A DNA stretch of 61,039 nucleotides from FLUQ01 sp031550605 (GTDB lineage: Bacteria > Desulfobacterota > Desulfovibrionia > Desulfovibrionales > Desulfovibrionaceae), in NCBI GenBank assembly GCA_031550605.1, contig JAVBOK010000023.1, forward strand, positions 1 through 61,039, given 5' to 3'. The position numbers were made by a program, and so were the translations under genes. Under the pieces are notes generated by a model. The model ran no database searches. It had not been told where the DNA came from and was given only the letters and a program-made list of their open reading frames with translations. This document shows, piece by piece, positions 1 to 8,279 of this stretch (within the stretch, counting starts at the first letter, position 1; every line of letters begins with the position of its first letter).

Positions 1-57
1 AATTTTGCAGAAAGCGCAATGGGAAAATAAGGAGTCTCGTATTACCGCAGCGGACCC

Positions 58-89
58 GGCGGCCGGGGGAAGACTTGCCCCCGGCCGCC
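58..89 (-). terminator. 12-bp hairpin after grdA
   Basis: A perfect 12-bp inverted repeat (58-69 with 78-89, 8-nt loop) lies 12 nt beyond the grdA stop codon. It has no T-run on the minus strand, so it may be a processed or Rho-assisted 3' end rather than a classic intrinsic terminator. It suggests that grdA is the last gene of its operon. Confidence 0.5.
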
Positions 90-100
90 CTCCGGGCATG

Positions 101-577
101 CTACAGACGGTGCTTGCTGTGCTTTTCACGCATTTCCTTGACAGCGTTGCTGACCTTCTGCGTGTCGATGACCATTTCCATCATGCCGAGTTGTTCTTCC
201 CACAAGGCGGGATCGATCTCGGACTTCACCTCTTCTTCAAACACATGGTATACGGGGAGTCCCAACGAGACTCCGGCCAATACACCCGCATAGGTCGGAT
301 CGCCAGCGGTGACGGTTTCGGCGGCGATGCCGGCCCCTTCCGCGTCGGCGGTCCCCAGCACGACAATGACGTTCTGCGCGCCGAATTTCTCGGCGGCGTC
401 CTTCACCCGTTGCTGGTTCTGCAGGTCCATGGCCCCAGCGGCCGTTCAAACATAGCATTCCGTGGCCGCGAACACCACCTCTGCGGGGGTTTTCGCGAAC
501 ACAGCCTCCATGGCGGGGCTGGGAATGCCGTCCCGCTCGCCGAGGAGGATGACCTTTTTCCCGGTCAGTCTGCTCAT
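101..577 (-). CDS. grdA: Glycine/sarcosine/betaine reductase selenoprotein A (in-frame UGA = Sec44)
   Basis: GrdA is the small redox selenoprotein that takes the carboxymethyl group from component B and passes it to component C (GrdC/GrdD), giving acetyl phosphate. Reading from ATG 575-577 with the TGA at 446-448 as Sec gives 158 residues, the usual family length. The N-terminus is MSRLTGKKVILLGERDGIP and the active site is ATECYVU followed by TAAGAMDL, the classic Cys-x-x-Sec arrangement. A conventional gene caller would keep only the last 109 residues, from the ATG at 428-430. It is the final gene of trxB-grdC-grdD-trxA-grdA and starts 15 nt after trxA. The UGA is selenocysteine rather than a nonsense mutation because homology continues on both sides, and a selenoprotein selD lies 8 kb away. 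Confidence 0.96.
412..448 (-). promoter_or_regulatory. Sec UGA codon of grdA with possible bacterial SECIS
   Basis: The UGA occupies 446-448. Downstream on the minus strand, GCTGG (435-439) can pair with CCAGC (412-416) around an 18-nt loop containing GG/CC runs. This is where a bacterial SECIS that binds SelB should lie. The UGA call is strong; the exact stem is a hand-folded guess. Confidence 0.55.
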
Positions 578-592
578 AGTCGTTCTCCTTGG

Positions 593-910
593 TTACACAA
601 GTTCCGCAGCGTGTTTGCGGATGGACTCCAGTGACACCTCATCCCCGACCAGAGTTTTGACGCGCTCGCCGCCTTTGTAAAACAAAAAGGTGGGCACGCT
701 CATCACCCGCAGGGAAATAACCAGGCGGCGGTTTTCCGCAACGTTGAGTTTGCAGAATTTCACCTTGCCTTCAAATTCTTCGGCCAGTTTTTCCACGGAC
801 GGCATCAGGGCCAGGCAGGGGCCGCACTGCGGGCCCCACAGGTCCACCACCACGGGCGTGGCGCTGCCGACCACCTCGCTTTCAAACGTATCCTTGTCCA
901 CTACCACCAT
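593..910 (-). CDS. trxA: Thioredoxin of the glycine reductase system
   Basis: This 105-residue thioredoxin starts at the ATG at 908-910. The active site WGPQCGPC spans residues 25-32 (redox Cys29 and Cys32), and the cis-proline motif SVPTFLFYKGG follows. Its likely role is to re-reduce the Cys/Sec pair of GrdA, taking electrons from the thioredoxin reductase encoded at the head of the same operon. It lies 70 nt after grdD and 15 nt before grdA. A longer in-frame reading to 1153 runs into grdD and has no thioredoxin homology, so it was not used. The assignment to glycine reductase rests on position; the fold assignment rests on sequence. Confidence 0.93.
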   Translation of the reverse strand: MVVVDKDTFESEVVGSATPVVVDLWGPQCGPCLALMPSVEKLAEEFEGKVKFCKLNVAENRRLVISLRVMSVPTFLFYKGGERVKTLVGDEVSLESIRKHAAELV

Positions 911-980
911 GACGCGCTCCTTGTCTTGCGTTCCGCCGGGCGTCGCCGCCTCGGGCCGGAGCGGATTAGCGTTGCACACC

Positions 981-2132
981 CTACAGATATCCGGCCCTGC
1001 GCAGCGCTTCGGCCGCGCGGTCCTTGTTCGCCGAGGCCATGCGCACCACAGGGCCGGTGCAGCCCATGGCCGATTCCGCGTAAATGCCTTCTTTCCACAG
1101 GGTCTGCACGGCCGCGTCCATGTCCAGCACGTCCACGCCGGACAGTTCCGCATCCACCGGCTCCCGCGCCGGGGCGGATACGCTTTCGCTCCTGCTTTCC
1201 CTGGGGCCCATGCCTTCCAGTTCGGCTGCCAGGCCCGCCTTGCCGGCCAGGGCGTATTCCCCGGCGACCTTTGCCTGGATGCCGCCGCGCGCGACCCGGG
1301 CCGTGTAGGCCAGAGCGTTGGCGATCACCGGAATCCCGGATGCGCGGGAGATGATGGACACCACGTGCGGCCAGTTTCTGCCCACCGAGGGGCCGTAGCC
1401 CCAGCCCAGGGTTTCGTAGGCCCCGCCGCTGTTTGCCGCGCTGAACAGCTTCATCAGCACATTGCCGGTCAGGGTGTCGCAGACGCAGACGTCCACGGCC
1501 CCGGCCAGCAGATCGTTGCCGCGCAGCAACGATCCGCCGTCGGCCCGCACGCTGGCCCCGAAGCGCAGAGGATAGCCTTTTTCCCGCATGCGCTGCAAGG
1601 CCCGCAGCACCGTGGCCGCGGCATCGAGATTGAGTACGCCCAGGGTCGGCTCGACGATGCCCAGAGATCTGGCCGTGGCCAAGCCGAGCACGGCGTTGTG
1701 CAGCATGGCCTGGGCCCGGTTCGCCGCCGCCGTGCCGGTGGAGGAGGCGATCAGCATGGGTTTGCCCGCCGCCGGGGTGAAAATGCGGCCGATGGTGGCC
1801 ACCCCCTGCGGAAATGGATAGTGCAGGGCCACGGCCCCGGCGATGCTTTTTTCGCGCAGGGCCTTTTCCATCGCTTCGGCCATGTCTTTTTCACAGTCGG
1901 GAGTTTCCAGCCATTCCATGCCGGCCGGAGCGTTCGCGGGCCTGGGGCCGATGCCGACCACGTTCAGGCTTCCGTCGGCGTCCATGGCGGCTTTGGCCGC
2001 CAGCAAAGGGGCGTCGGGGCCGACTTCGCTGCCGCCGGCCATCAGGCCGATGCGGGTGGTTTCCCCCCGGCCTCTGGCCGCGTCAACCAGTTCCCGCAGG
2101 GCCTGGCCGATAATCGCGCGTTTTTCCGTCAT
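981..2132 (-). CDS. grdD: Glycine reductase complex component C, alpha subunit
   Basis: GrdD (383 residues) works with GrdC as component C, which receives the carboxymethyl-selenoether from GrdA and releases acetyl phosphate by phosphorolysis. The fold is related to phosphate acyltransferases of the PlsX type; the segments MAGGSEVG and IASSTGTAAANRAQAMLHN fit that family. The C-terminal motif SAMGCTGPVV contains Cys358, matching the conserved Cys359 of the Eubacterium acidaminophilum protein, which is needed for acetyl phosphate formation. The start lies 8 nt after the grdC stop, indicating co-transcription and probably coupled translation. No residue appears to be missing. Confidence 0.95.
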   Translation of the reverse strand: MTEKRAIIGQALRELVDAARGRGETTRIGLMAGGSEVGPDAPLLAAKAAMDADGSLNVVGIGPRPANAPAGMEWLETPDCEKDMAEAMEKALREKSIAGAVALHYPFPQGVATIGRIFTPAAGKPMLIASSTGTAAANRAQAMLHNAVLGLATARSLGIVEPTLGVLNLDAAATVLRALQRMREKGYPLRFGASVRADGGSLLRGNDLLAGAVDVCVCDTLTGNVLMKLFSAANSGGAYETLGWGYGPSVGRNWPHVVSIISRASGIPVIANALAYTARVARGGIQAKVAGEYALAGKAGLAAELEGMGPRESRSESVSAPAREPVDAELSGVDVLDMDAAVQTLWKEGIYAESAMGCTGPVVRMASANKDRAAEALRRAGYL

Positions 2133-2140
2133 GGGCCCTC

Positions 2141-3679
2141 CTACGGCTTTTGCAGGCTGTCCGCCAGTTCGGAAAGCGCTTCCAGAAGATAGGCCTTCAC
2201 TTCGTCCTTGGTCACCCCGGCGGCGGGGGCCGCTTCCGCTCCGGAAGGCGCTTCGACGATGAACGAAGCCCCGTCGGCCAGATTGGTCAGGCGGGCCAGG
2301 AACAGGCTGCCCTTGCCGATGATCATGGCCCGGCGGATGGCCCCTTCGCGGATGGCGTCCACGGCGTGTCCCAGATAGGGCACGCCGGAAGGGATGTGAC
2401 CCTGGGTGTGGGCAAAGCCGGGCAGGCCGTGTTTGGCCATGAAGGCGTCAATGGCCGTGCGCTCCAGTTTGCCCTTCATCACCGCGAGCGCCGCGATCAT
2501 TTTGTAGTTGGCCTCGGGCACGTTGCCCGCGCCGGCCGGCACGGTGATGTCGGGAATATGCAGTTCCGGGGCATAGATGTCGATATCCTCGAAGGATAGC
2601 CCGGCTTTTTGCAGCGGATCCCAGACCAGGGCCGTGACCACGGCCTGGGGGGTGGCGCCCGCGCCGATGCCGTGTTTGCCCAGCGCGTCGAGGCGCAGAA
2701 CGGGATCGCCGTCTTCCGCCGGGGCCAGCAGGGCCGCGAAGCTGCCCAGGCAGTTTTCCAGAGGCGCTTGCCCGCGTTTCACGTGCTCGCGGGCGTTCAT
2801 GTACAATTTGGGCACCGCGCCGCCGGCCAGCACCACCACGTTGGCCCGGATGCCGGAAGCCACCATGCCCGCGGCGGTGATCAGCGCGGCCACGGGGCCG
2901 GCGCAGAAAGCCCGCACGTCAAAACCGCTGGCGTTGACGCAGCCGGCGATTTCGCCCACGGCTTTGGCCATGTTGCCGCCGCCGCGCTGGTTCATGTCCC
3001 CGGCCGCTTCTTCGGAGCATTCCACGATGAAATCCACATCCGCCGGAGCCATGCCGCGCATCTTGAGCAGATGGAGCAGAGACAGCACGGAGGTGGCCTT
3101 GGAAACCAGGTTTTCCAGCAGCACGTGGCTGGACAGGTTTTCATCCACTTCGTGCCCGCTGCGGCAGCAGCCGGCCACGGCACCGCCGAAATACAGGGGC
3201 AGGGCGTGCTTTCTTTCGACTTGCTCCGCGATTTCGGACGCTGGGTGTCCCTTTTCCAGGCGCCCGAGGATGGGTTCCGTCATCAGGGAGTGGGATGCGA
3301 GCTTCGCCTGCACGGACGCGGCAAAGCCCTCTTCCAGCCAGACCAGGTCGAACACGTCGCAGATGTCCACCAGACCCAGCAGCTCATCTTCCGGCATGAT
3401 TTCGCCGTAACGGCCGAAACGCTCGGGTTTCGGCGCGAGATGTTCCAGCCAGGGTTTGGGGTGGGCGGCCAGTTCGCCCGTGGTCCTGGCCCCGATGTAC
3501 GTCAGGTTGGGCGCGTAGCTGGCGGCGGCTTCCCAGCTTTGGGCGTTCCGGGCGATGCCGGCCAGAAATTCCGCGCCGGGGTTGGTCCGGCGTTCCAGAG
3601 CCGGGGTGGTTCCGTGGTGAAAGCCCAGTTCATGCGCGTATCCCAGACAGTAGGCCACGCCTTTGACAGTGACGTTCAT
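2141..3679 (-). CDS. grdC: Glycine reductase complex component C, beta subunit
   Basis: GrdC (512 residues, normal length) is the beta subunit of component C, related to the beta-ketoacyl-ACP synthase III fold. It handles the acetyl thioester stage of glycine, sarcosine or betaine reduction. The N-terminus MNVTVKGVAYCLGYAHELGF and the LGHAVDAIREG region are typical of the family. The start at 3677-3679 has an upstream GGAGGAACC. It follows trxB by 20 nt and precedes grdD by 8 nt. Component B genes are absent, so this operon must use a component B encoded elsewhere. Confidence 0.95.
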   Translation of the reverse strand: MNVTVKGVAYCLGYAHELGFHHGTTPALERRTNPGAEFLAGIARNAQSWEAAASYAPNLTYIGARTTGELAAHPKPWLEHLAPKPERFGRYGEIMPEDELLGLVDICDVFDLVWLEEGFAASVQAKLASHSLMTEPILGRLEKGHPASEIAEQVERKHALPLYFGGAVAGCCRSGHEVDENLSSHVLLENLVSKATSVLSLLHLLKMRGMAPADVDFIVECSEEAAGDMNQRGGGNMAKAVGEIAGCVNASGFDVRAFCAGPVAALITAAGMVASGIRANVVVLAGGAVPKLYMNAREHVKRGQAPLENCLGSFAALLAPAEDGDPVLRLDALGKHGIGAGATPQAVVTALVWDPLQKAGLSFEDIDIYAPELHIPDITVPAGAGNVPEANYKMIAALAVMKGKLERTAIDAFMAKHGLPGFAHTQGHIPSGVPYLGHAVDAIREGAIRRAMIIGKGSLFLARLTNLADGASFIVEAPSGAEAAPAAGVTKDEVKAYLLEALSELADSLQKP

Positions 3680-3699
3680 GCTGCGGTTCCTCCGGATTA

Positions 3700-4674
3700 T
3701 CAGTCGGCGGCGCGGACGGATTGTCCGGCTTCGGCGGCCTGCGCCTTTTTTTCCCCGTGTTTCTGCTCGGCAATGTGGGCATAGGCGCTCATGGCGGCTA
3801 TGGCTCCGTCGGCCGCGGCGGTGACCACCTGGCGCAGGGGCGTGTCGCGCACATCCCCGACGGCGAAAATGCCGGGGACGGAAGTCGCCATTTTGCGGTC
3901 GGTGACCACCCAGCCGCCATCCACGCAGTCAACGCAATCGGACACCAGCATGGAATTGGGCACGGTGCCCACAAAGACGAAGACCCCGTCCACGGGCAGG
4001 TCCGACAGATCCCCGGTCTTCACGTTCCGCAGCACGATTTTTTCCACGGCGTCCTTGCCTTCAATGGAAGAAACCACGCTGTCCCAGACCGGGACGATCT
4101 TGGGGTTGTCCATGGCCCGGCTGACCGGCAGGCTGTCCGCCCGGAACTCGTCGCGGCGGTGGACGATATACACTTTGGACGCGAACTGGGTCAGGTACAG
4201 GGCTTCTTCCACGGCCGTGTTGCCGCCGCCGATGACCGCCACCTCCAGTTCCTCGAAAAAGGCCCCGTCGCAGACGGCGCAATAGCTGACGCCCATGCCG
4301 GTGAATTTCGCCTCCCCGGGGCAGCCCAGCTTGCGGAAGCTGGCTCCGGTGGCCAGGATGACGGCGCGGGCCGAAATTTCTCCGGAATTGGCGCACAGGA
4401 TGACACGGTTGCCCTCGGGTTTGAGCGACCGCACCAGATCGTTGCGGAATTCGGCCCCGAAATGCGCGGCATGGGCGTGAAAATTGTCGGCCAGTTCCTG
4501 GCCGGTGGCGTGGATGGCGCCCGGCCAGTTTTCCACCTCGTGGGTGATCAGGATCTGGCCGCCGCTCTTTCCTTTTTCCAGAACCAGCACGTCCAGCCCG
4601 GCCCGGCGGGCGTAAACGGCCGCGGCCAGGCCGCCGGGACCCGCGCCGATGATGACAAGCTCACGTTTTTCCAT
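3700..4674 (-). CDS. trxB: Thioredoxin reductase (NADPH), grd-linked
   Basis: A 324-residue flavoprotein disulfide reductase. The FAD motif GAGPGG is at residues 10-15, the redox pair CAVC at 132-135, the nucleotide motif GGGNTA at 149-154 and the NADPH-phosphate motif HRRDEFRA at 172-179; the C-terminal FAD motif GIFAVGDVRD is also present. It supplies electrons to TrxA and so to GrdA. It is the first gene of the operon, with AGGAGA just upstream of its ATG (4672-4674). The intact HRR motif favours NADPH over ferredoxin as donor. Confidence 0.95.
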   Translation of the reverse strand: MEKRELVIIGAGPGGLAAAVYARRAGLDVLVLEKGKSGGQILITHEVENWPGAIHATGQELADNFHAHAAHFGAEFRNDLVRSLKPEGNRVILCANSGEISARAVILATGASFRKLGCPGEAKFTGMGVSYCAVCDGAFFEELEVAVIGGGNTAVEEALYLTQFASKVYIVHRRDEFRADSLPVSRAMDNPKIVPVWDSVVSSIEGKDAVEKIVLRNVKTGDLSDLPVDGVFVFVGTVPNSMLVSDCVDCVDGGWVVTDRKMATSVPGIFAVGDVRDTPLRQVVTAAADGAIAAMSAYAHIAEQKHGEKKAQAAEAGQSVRAAD

Positions 4675-5262
4675 GCACGATCTCCTGCAGTGCCGATTTT
4701 TCTTTGGTTACCGTATAGTTTGCGCCCGTGTATCACAGAGCAGCGGCGGAGAACAGAAAAAAAAACTGATAATTGTCGTAAGAAATCATGATTATTTCCA
4801 AAAATCCCGCCGGGGCGCGGGTGGGATTGCTGTTTTTTATGCGATGCCATATTGTCGTATGGCGAACAAAAAATCGCTATGCGACAATATGAAAAAAAAG
4901 AGGGCGCTGTCAAGCCCGTCCCCGGCGGCGCGGGGAAAGCATAACCCCTTGACGCGAAGGATGATTTCAGGCATTTTCCCGCCCGCGGGGCACGGCCCCG
5001 TCGTTCTCGCATCACCCGTGGAGGAACCATGCGAACCAAACTGTGCTGATACCGCGGAGCAAGCGGACGCTGGACGCGTCCCTTGTCTTTTCCGGCGCGT
5101 TTCACGCGGCACGGCGGAGATGCGCATGCGGACTTTCCCTGCGGGGTGCGCCTGCCTCCCCCCTGATGGCTCCGCTGCCTTTCTCCCTGTCCCGGACCCG
5201 CCGGCGCGTTCCGCAATACGGCGTCCCGACGGGACGGAACCATCAAAAGGGAGAGGGCATTA
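4675..5262. other. Divergent intergenic region between trxB and yedE
   Basis: These 588 nt separate the grd operon (minus) from the selenium operon (plus). The grd-proximal part (about 4700-4900) is AT-rich, with three copies of an ATTGTCGTA-like motif and an 18-bp imperfect dyad. The yedE-proximal part is GC-rich and contains a six-codon ORF (5029-5049) behind a good GGAGG. A TTGACG at 4949-4954 is a weak -35 candidate without a good -10. I found no tRNA-Sec gene and no convincing protein gene here. Confidence 0.6.
4848..4891. promoter_or_regulatory. 18-bp imperfect inverted repeat (possible operator)
   Basis: The left arm is 4848-4865 and the right arm 4874-4891, with an 8-nt A-rich spacer. 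The arms match at 16 of 18 positions, with ATTGTCG and CGACAAT at the outer ends. It lies between the divergent grd and yedE operons, about 175 nt upstream of trxB. An A-run follows on the plus strand, so on the minus strand it could also act as an intrinsic terminator or attenuator ending in a T-run. The role is not settled. Confidence 0.45.
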
Positions 5263-6354
5263 ATGCTGCAAGGAAAAAATGTGCTGGCCACCACGGCGGG
5301 CGTCGTCGCCGTGGGGGCGCTCATCGGGGGTATCGCGTCATCGCTTCAGTATTTCGGCAATCCGGCCAACATGGGCATCTGCGTGGCCTGCTTCGAGCGC
5401 GACATCGCCGGGGCTCTGGGGCTGCACCGGGCCGCCGTCGTCCAGTACCTGCGGCCTGAAATCATCGGCCTGTGCCTGGGCGCTTTTGCGGCTGCCCTGG
5501 TTTCCGGCGAGTTCAATCCCAGGGGAGGGTCCGCCCCTGTCCAACGTTTCGCGCTGGGCATGCTGGCCATGACCGGAGCCCTGGTTTTTCTGGGCTGCCC
5601 CTGGCGTGCGCTGCTGCGCCTTGCCGGCGGAGACTGGAACGCCGTTGCCGGCCTGGCCGGATTGGCGGCCGGCGTATTCGCCGGCACGATATTTTTCCGG
5701 GCCGGTTTCAGCCTGGGCGGAGCCAAAAAGCAGACGGCGGCCACGGGATACGTTCTGCCCCTGATCATGGCCGGGCTGCTTGTTCTCAGGCTTGTTTTTC
5801 CTCAGGTTGACGGCCAGCCGGCCACCGGGGTGCTGTTCTACTCCGCCAAGGGACCCGGCGCGGCTCACGCGCCCCTGGCCCTGTCGCTGGGCGCGGCCCT
5901 GCTCATCGGGTTTCTGGCCCAGCGCAGCCGGTTCTGCACCATGGGCGCGTTGCGCGATCTCTTTCTGTTCCGGCAGGGGCATCTGTTTTTCGGCCTTGCC
6001 GCCCTGGTCGCGGGGGCTTTCGCCGTCAACCTGCTGTTCGGGCAGTTCCGGCCCGGTTTTACGGGCCAGCCTGTGGCGCATACAGATATGTTGTGGAATT
6101 TCTGCGGGATGCTGATGGCCGGCCTGGCTTTCGCTCTGGCCGGCGGCTGCCCCGGGCGCCAGTTGTTCCTGAGCGGCGAAGGCGACGCCGACGCCGGCAT
6201 TTTCGTTCTGGGCATGATCACGGGCGGGGCCTTCGCCCATAACTTCGGCCTGGCCAGTTCGGCAGCGGGTCCCGGCCCCAACGGGCCGCTGGCCGTGATC
6301 ATCGGCACGGCCATTCTGCTGGTCATGGGTTTTGCCAACAAAAGCAAGGCGTAA
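5263..6354 (+). CDS. yedE: Selenium-metabolism membrane protein YedE (YeeE/YedE, FdhT type)
   Basis: A 363-residue polytopic membrane protein of the YeeE/YedE family, with about ten hydrophobic segments. Conserved cysteine motifs are GICVACFERDIAGALGLH (near residues 38-55), FLGCPWR, QRSRFCTMGALRDLF and GGCPGRQLF. This subtype occurs with SelD and is thought to import a selenium or sulfur species; direct biochemistry is limited. GGGAGAGGG precedes the ATG. It leads an operon with the CPxP protein, the DUF3343 protein, the kinase-like protein and selD, the standard selenium-trait neighbourhood. Confidence 0.9.
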   Translation: MLQGKNVLATTAGVVAVGALIGGIASSLQYFGNPANMGICVACFERDIAGALGLHRAAVVQYLRPEIIGLCLGAFAAALVSGEFNPRGGSAPVQRFALGMLAMTGALVFLGCPWRALLRLAGGDWNAVAGLAGLAAGVFAGTIFFRAGFSLGGAKKQTAATGYVLPLIMAGLLVLRLVFPQVDGQPATGVLFYSAKGPGAAHAPLALSLGAALLIGFLAQRSRFCTMGALRDLFLFRQGHLFFGLAALVAGAFAVNLLFGQFRPGFTGQPVAHTDMLWNFCGMLMAGLAFALAGGCPGRQLFLSGEGDADAGIFVLGMITGGAFAHNFGLASSAAGPGPNGPLAVIIGTAILLVMGFANKSKA

Positions 6355-6375
6355 GAGCCGGGTGGGAGAAAGAGC

Positions 6376-6585
6376 ATGCAACGCATCGACGCCAGAGGGC
6401 TTTCCTGCCCCCAGCCCGTGCTGCTGGCGAAACGGGCCATGGAAACGGACGTCGGACCGCTTGCTGTCCTGGCGGACAGCACCGCGGCTGTCGAGAACAT
6501 CAGCCGCATGGCCGTGCATATGGGGTGGAACGTGCGCGTGCTGGCCGGCGGTGAATACAGCACGCTGGAGTTGCGCAAACAATGA
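6376..6585 (+). CDS. TusA/SirA/YedF-like sulfur (selenium) carrier protein
   Basis: A 69-residue protein with the TusA-family motif DARGLSCPQPVL, whose CPxP cysteine is Cys11. Such proteins carry persulfide or perselenide sulfur; YedF is the form linked to selenium metabolism. Here only the single TusA-like domain is present. The longer YedF fusion appears to be split, since the next gene overlaps by 4 nt and supplies a DUF3343 (selenium/sulfur-carrier-like) domain. It follows yedE by 21 nt. Confidence 0.88.
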   Translation: MQRIDARGLSCPQPVLLAKRAMETDVGPLAVLADSTAAVENISRMAVHMGWNVRVLAGGEYSTLELRKQ

Positions 6586-7142
6586 GCGTGCGTTCGTTCA
6601 TCGGGCGGCTGGCGAAAGCCCTGCGCCCCGGCGGCGCGAAATCCGCCGCCGGGCGGGGCATCATCGTGTTCGCGCACACCGGTGAAGTGATCCGGGCGGA
6701 AACTCTGCTGAAAGAGGCGTCCCTGCCCGTCACGGTCAAGGCGCCGCCTCCGGATCTGCGCACCGGCTGCGATCTGGTCATTGACTATCCGCTGGTGCAC
6801 GAGCCTCTGGCCCGCGCCGTGCTGGCGCGGGCCGGTCTGGTCCCCGTGCGGTACGCGGCGGTGTCCGGCGCGCTGCTGGAACCGGTATCCGTGTTCCAGC
6901 ATACGGATTACGGCGGGCATCTCATGGTACGCGCGGCCAATATGAAGATCACGGTGGAAAAGGCCACCGGCCGCATCGTCAACGTTTCCGGCGGCGGCTG
7001 CCCTGATGTGCCGTACCTGGCGTCGCTTCTGGTGGGCAAGCGCCTGTCCGAGGCGGAAGATCCCCTGGCGCGGGGCCAGACCCTGTGCGGCTATGCCTTG
7101 CATCTTGCCTTCACGGAGATGAAACGCCTGTGCGCTGGCTGA
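6582..7142 (+). CDS. DUF3343 (putative Se/S carrier-like) protein
   Basis: This 186-residue protein starts in an ATGA overlap with the CPxP gene. Residues about 25-90 match DUF3343, with the HTGEVIRAETLLKEA segment typical of selenium-linked members. The C-terminal half has a GGGCPDVPYLA motif with a lone conserved-looking cysteine that may carry selenium or sulfur. Expression should be coupled with both neighbours, because the next gene also overlaps. The molecular function of DUF3343 is not established; a role in selenium trafficking is inferred from neighbours. Confidence 0.75.
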   Translation: MSVRSFIGRLAKALRPGGAKSAAGRGIIVFAHTGEVIRAETLLKEASLPVTVKAPPPDLRTGCDLVIDYPLVHEPLARAVLARAGLVPVRYAAVSGALLEPVSVFQHTDYGGHLMVRAANMKITVEKATGRIVNVSGGGCPDVPYLASLLVGKRLSEAEDPLARGQTLCGYALHLAFTEMKRLCAG

Positions 7143-8041
7143 TCTGCGGCACTATCCCCGATCCCGGGCAGGGCCTTGTCCGCGGCCGGGCGGAAGCTCG
7201 CCTTGACGCGGCCGGGCTGGGGCTGACCGTTGCCGGCCCGGACGGCGCGAAACTTTCCCTGCCCGTGGTCAGGGGCACCCCGGCTCTGGCGGCGGCATTC
7301 GCGGTTCTGGCCCGGGCTCTGGGCAATGACGGTCCCGAAGTGCTGCTGGCCGGCGACACGGGCAGGGGCGAGGGCAGCCGCCTGGTGTACCGGGCGCTGC
7401 ACGGCGCGCTGCCTGGTTGCGCGGGATGGGGCATCACCTTCCATTATCTGCTGCCGGACCTGGACTGGCACAGCCGCCTGCTGGCGGCGCTGGAGGATGT
7501 GACACCGAGGCCCGTGCTCTGCGCCGACGCCGGATTCATGTACGCGGCCAAGATGAGCGGCTACGCCGCCCAGTACGACCTGTTCACCCCGGATGCCGGG
7601 GAACTGGCCTTTCTGGCCGATGAAAAGGCCCCGCATCCCTTTTACACCAGGGGGTTTCTGCTGGCGGAAGAGGACAGGGCTCCGGAACTGGCCAGCCGCG
7701 CCCATGCCCATGAAAACGCGGCCAGGACCATGCTGGTCAAAGGAAAAACCGATCTGGTCGTGGAAGAAGGGCGGGTCGTGGCGCGCATCGACAACCCGTC
7801 GGTGCCCAACCTGGAACCCGTCGGCGGCACGGGCGATACCGTGGCGGGCATCGTTTCCGCGCTTTTGGCGGCCGGTCTGCCCATGCGCGACGCCTGCCGC
7901 AAAGGAGCCCTGGCCAATCGCGCCATGGGGCGGCTGGCGAATCCCACCCCGGCCTCAAGCGTGGCCGATCTTTTGCGTTACTTGCCAAAAGCCTGGGATT
8001 TGGTGCAGACTTGGGAAGAAGAGGGGGTTTTCCCCCGTTGA
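7130..8041 (+). CDS. YjeF-C/ribokinase-like protein of the selenium operon
   Basis: With a GTG start at 7130-7132, 13 nt before the end of the upstream gene, the protein has 303 residues. The C-terminal GGTGDTVAGIVSALLAAGL contains the GxGD catalytic motif of the ribokinase fold and is closest in type to ADP-dependent NAD(P)H-hydrate dehydratases (YjeF C-domain). The N-terminal part is less recognisable. An upstream ATG at 7085 would lie well inside the preceding gene and seems unlikely. The substrate is unknown; the operon suggests a role in selenium metabolism, but this could be housekeeping repair. Confidence 0.65.
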   Translation: MRWLICGTIPDPGQGLVRGRAEARLDAAGLGLTVAGPDGAKLSLPVVRGTPALAAAFAVLARALGNDGPEVLLAGDTGRGEGSRLVYRALHGALPGCAGWGITFHYLLPDLDWHSRLLAALEDVTPRPVLCADAGFMYAAKMSGYAAQYDLFTPDAGELAFLADEKAPHPFYTRGFLLAEEDRAPELASRAHAHENAARTMLVKGKTDLVVEEGRVVARIDNPSVPNLEPVGGTGDTVAGIVSALLAAGLPMRDACRKGALANRAMGRLANPTPASSVADLLRYLPKAWDLVQTWEEEGVFPR

Positions 8042-8085
8042 GGCTGTTGACGCAGTCCTTTTCGTCAACGGCCCGCCACGCGGGC

Positions 8086-8170
8086 GCGGGCGGCTTCATT
8101 GCCGCCGGTACGCGCCGGGGTGAGCGCGCCTTTGCAAACCCCGGCTTTGCGGGGCTTGCCATTAATCCGG
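8086..8170 (+). repeat. Dispersed 85-bp hairpin repeat, copy 1
   Basis: This 85-bp segment between the kinase-like gene and selD matches 58429-58513 in inverted orientation. An ungapped hand alignment gives 60 of 85 identical positions. Its core is a hairpin with arms 8134-8142 (GCAAACCCC) and 8151-8159. It looks like a REP-type or extragenic palindromic element. Confidence 0.7.
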
Positions 8171-8207
8171 ACGGGATTTCCCCCCGTTCGGACCGACACG
8201 CGCAAGG

Positions 8208-8230
8208 GGCCGGGGATCATTTCCCCGGCC
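8208..8230 (+). promoter_or_regulatory. 9-bp hairpin in the selD leader
   Basis: Arms GGCCGGGGA (8208-8216) and TCCCCGGCC (8222-8230) pair perfectly around a 5-nt loop, about 50 nt before the selD ATG. There is no T-run. It may be a leader structure or simply the 3' end of the upstream transcript. Confidence 0.35.
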
Positions 8231-8279
8231 GGGCACGGGGCGAGGCCCCGGTCGCGCGTCGTTTGCCGGAGGATGCGGA

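Noticed and set aside
446..448. In-frame TGA in grdA as a nonsense mutation
   Set aside because: It occurs exactly at the known Sec position (CYVU) with homology on both sides, and another selenoprotein gene and Se machinery lie nearby.
911..1153. N-terminal extension of trxA to 186 residues
   Set aside because: The extension overlaps grdD in another frame and shows no homology; the thioredoxin fold starts at the ATG at 908-910.
4675..5262. tRNA-Sec (selC) gene in the selenium region
   Set aside because: No long-acceptor tRNA with a UCA anticodon stem-loop was recognisable in this or other intergenic regions.
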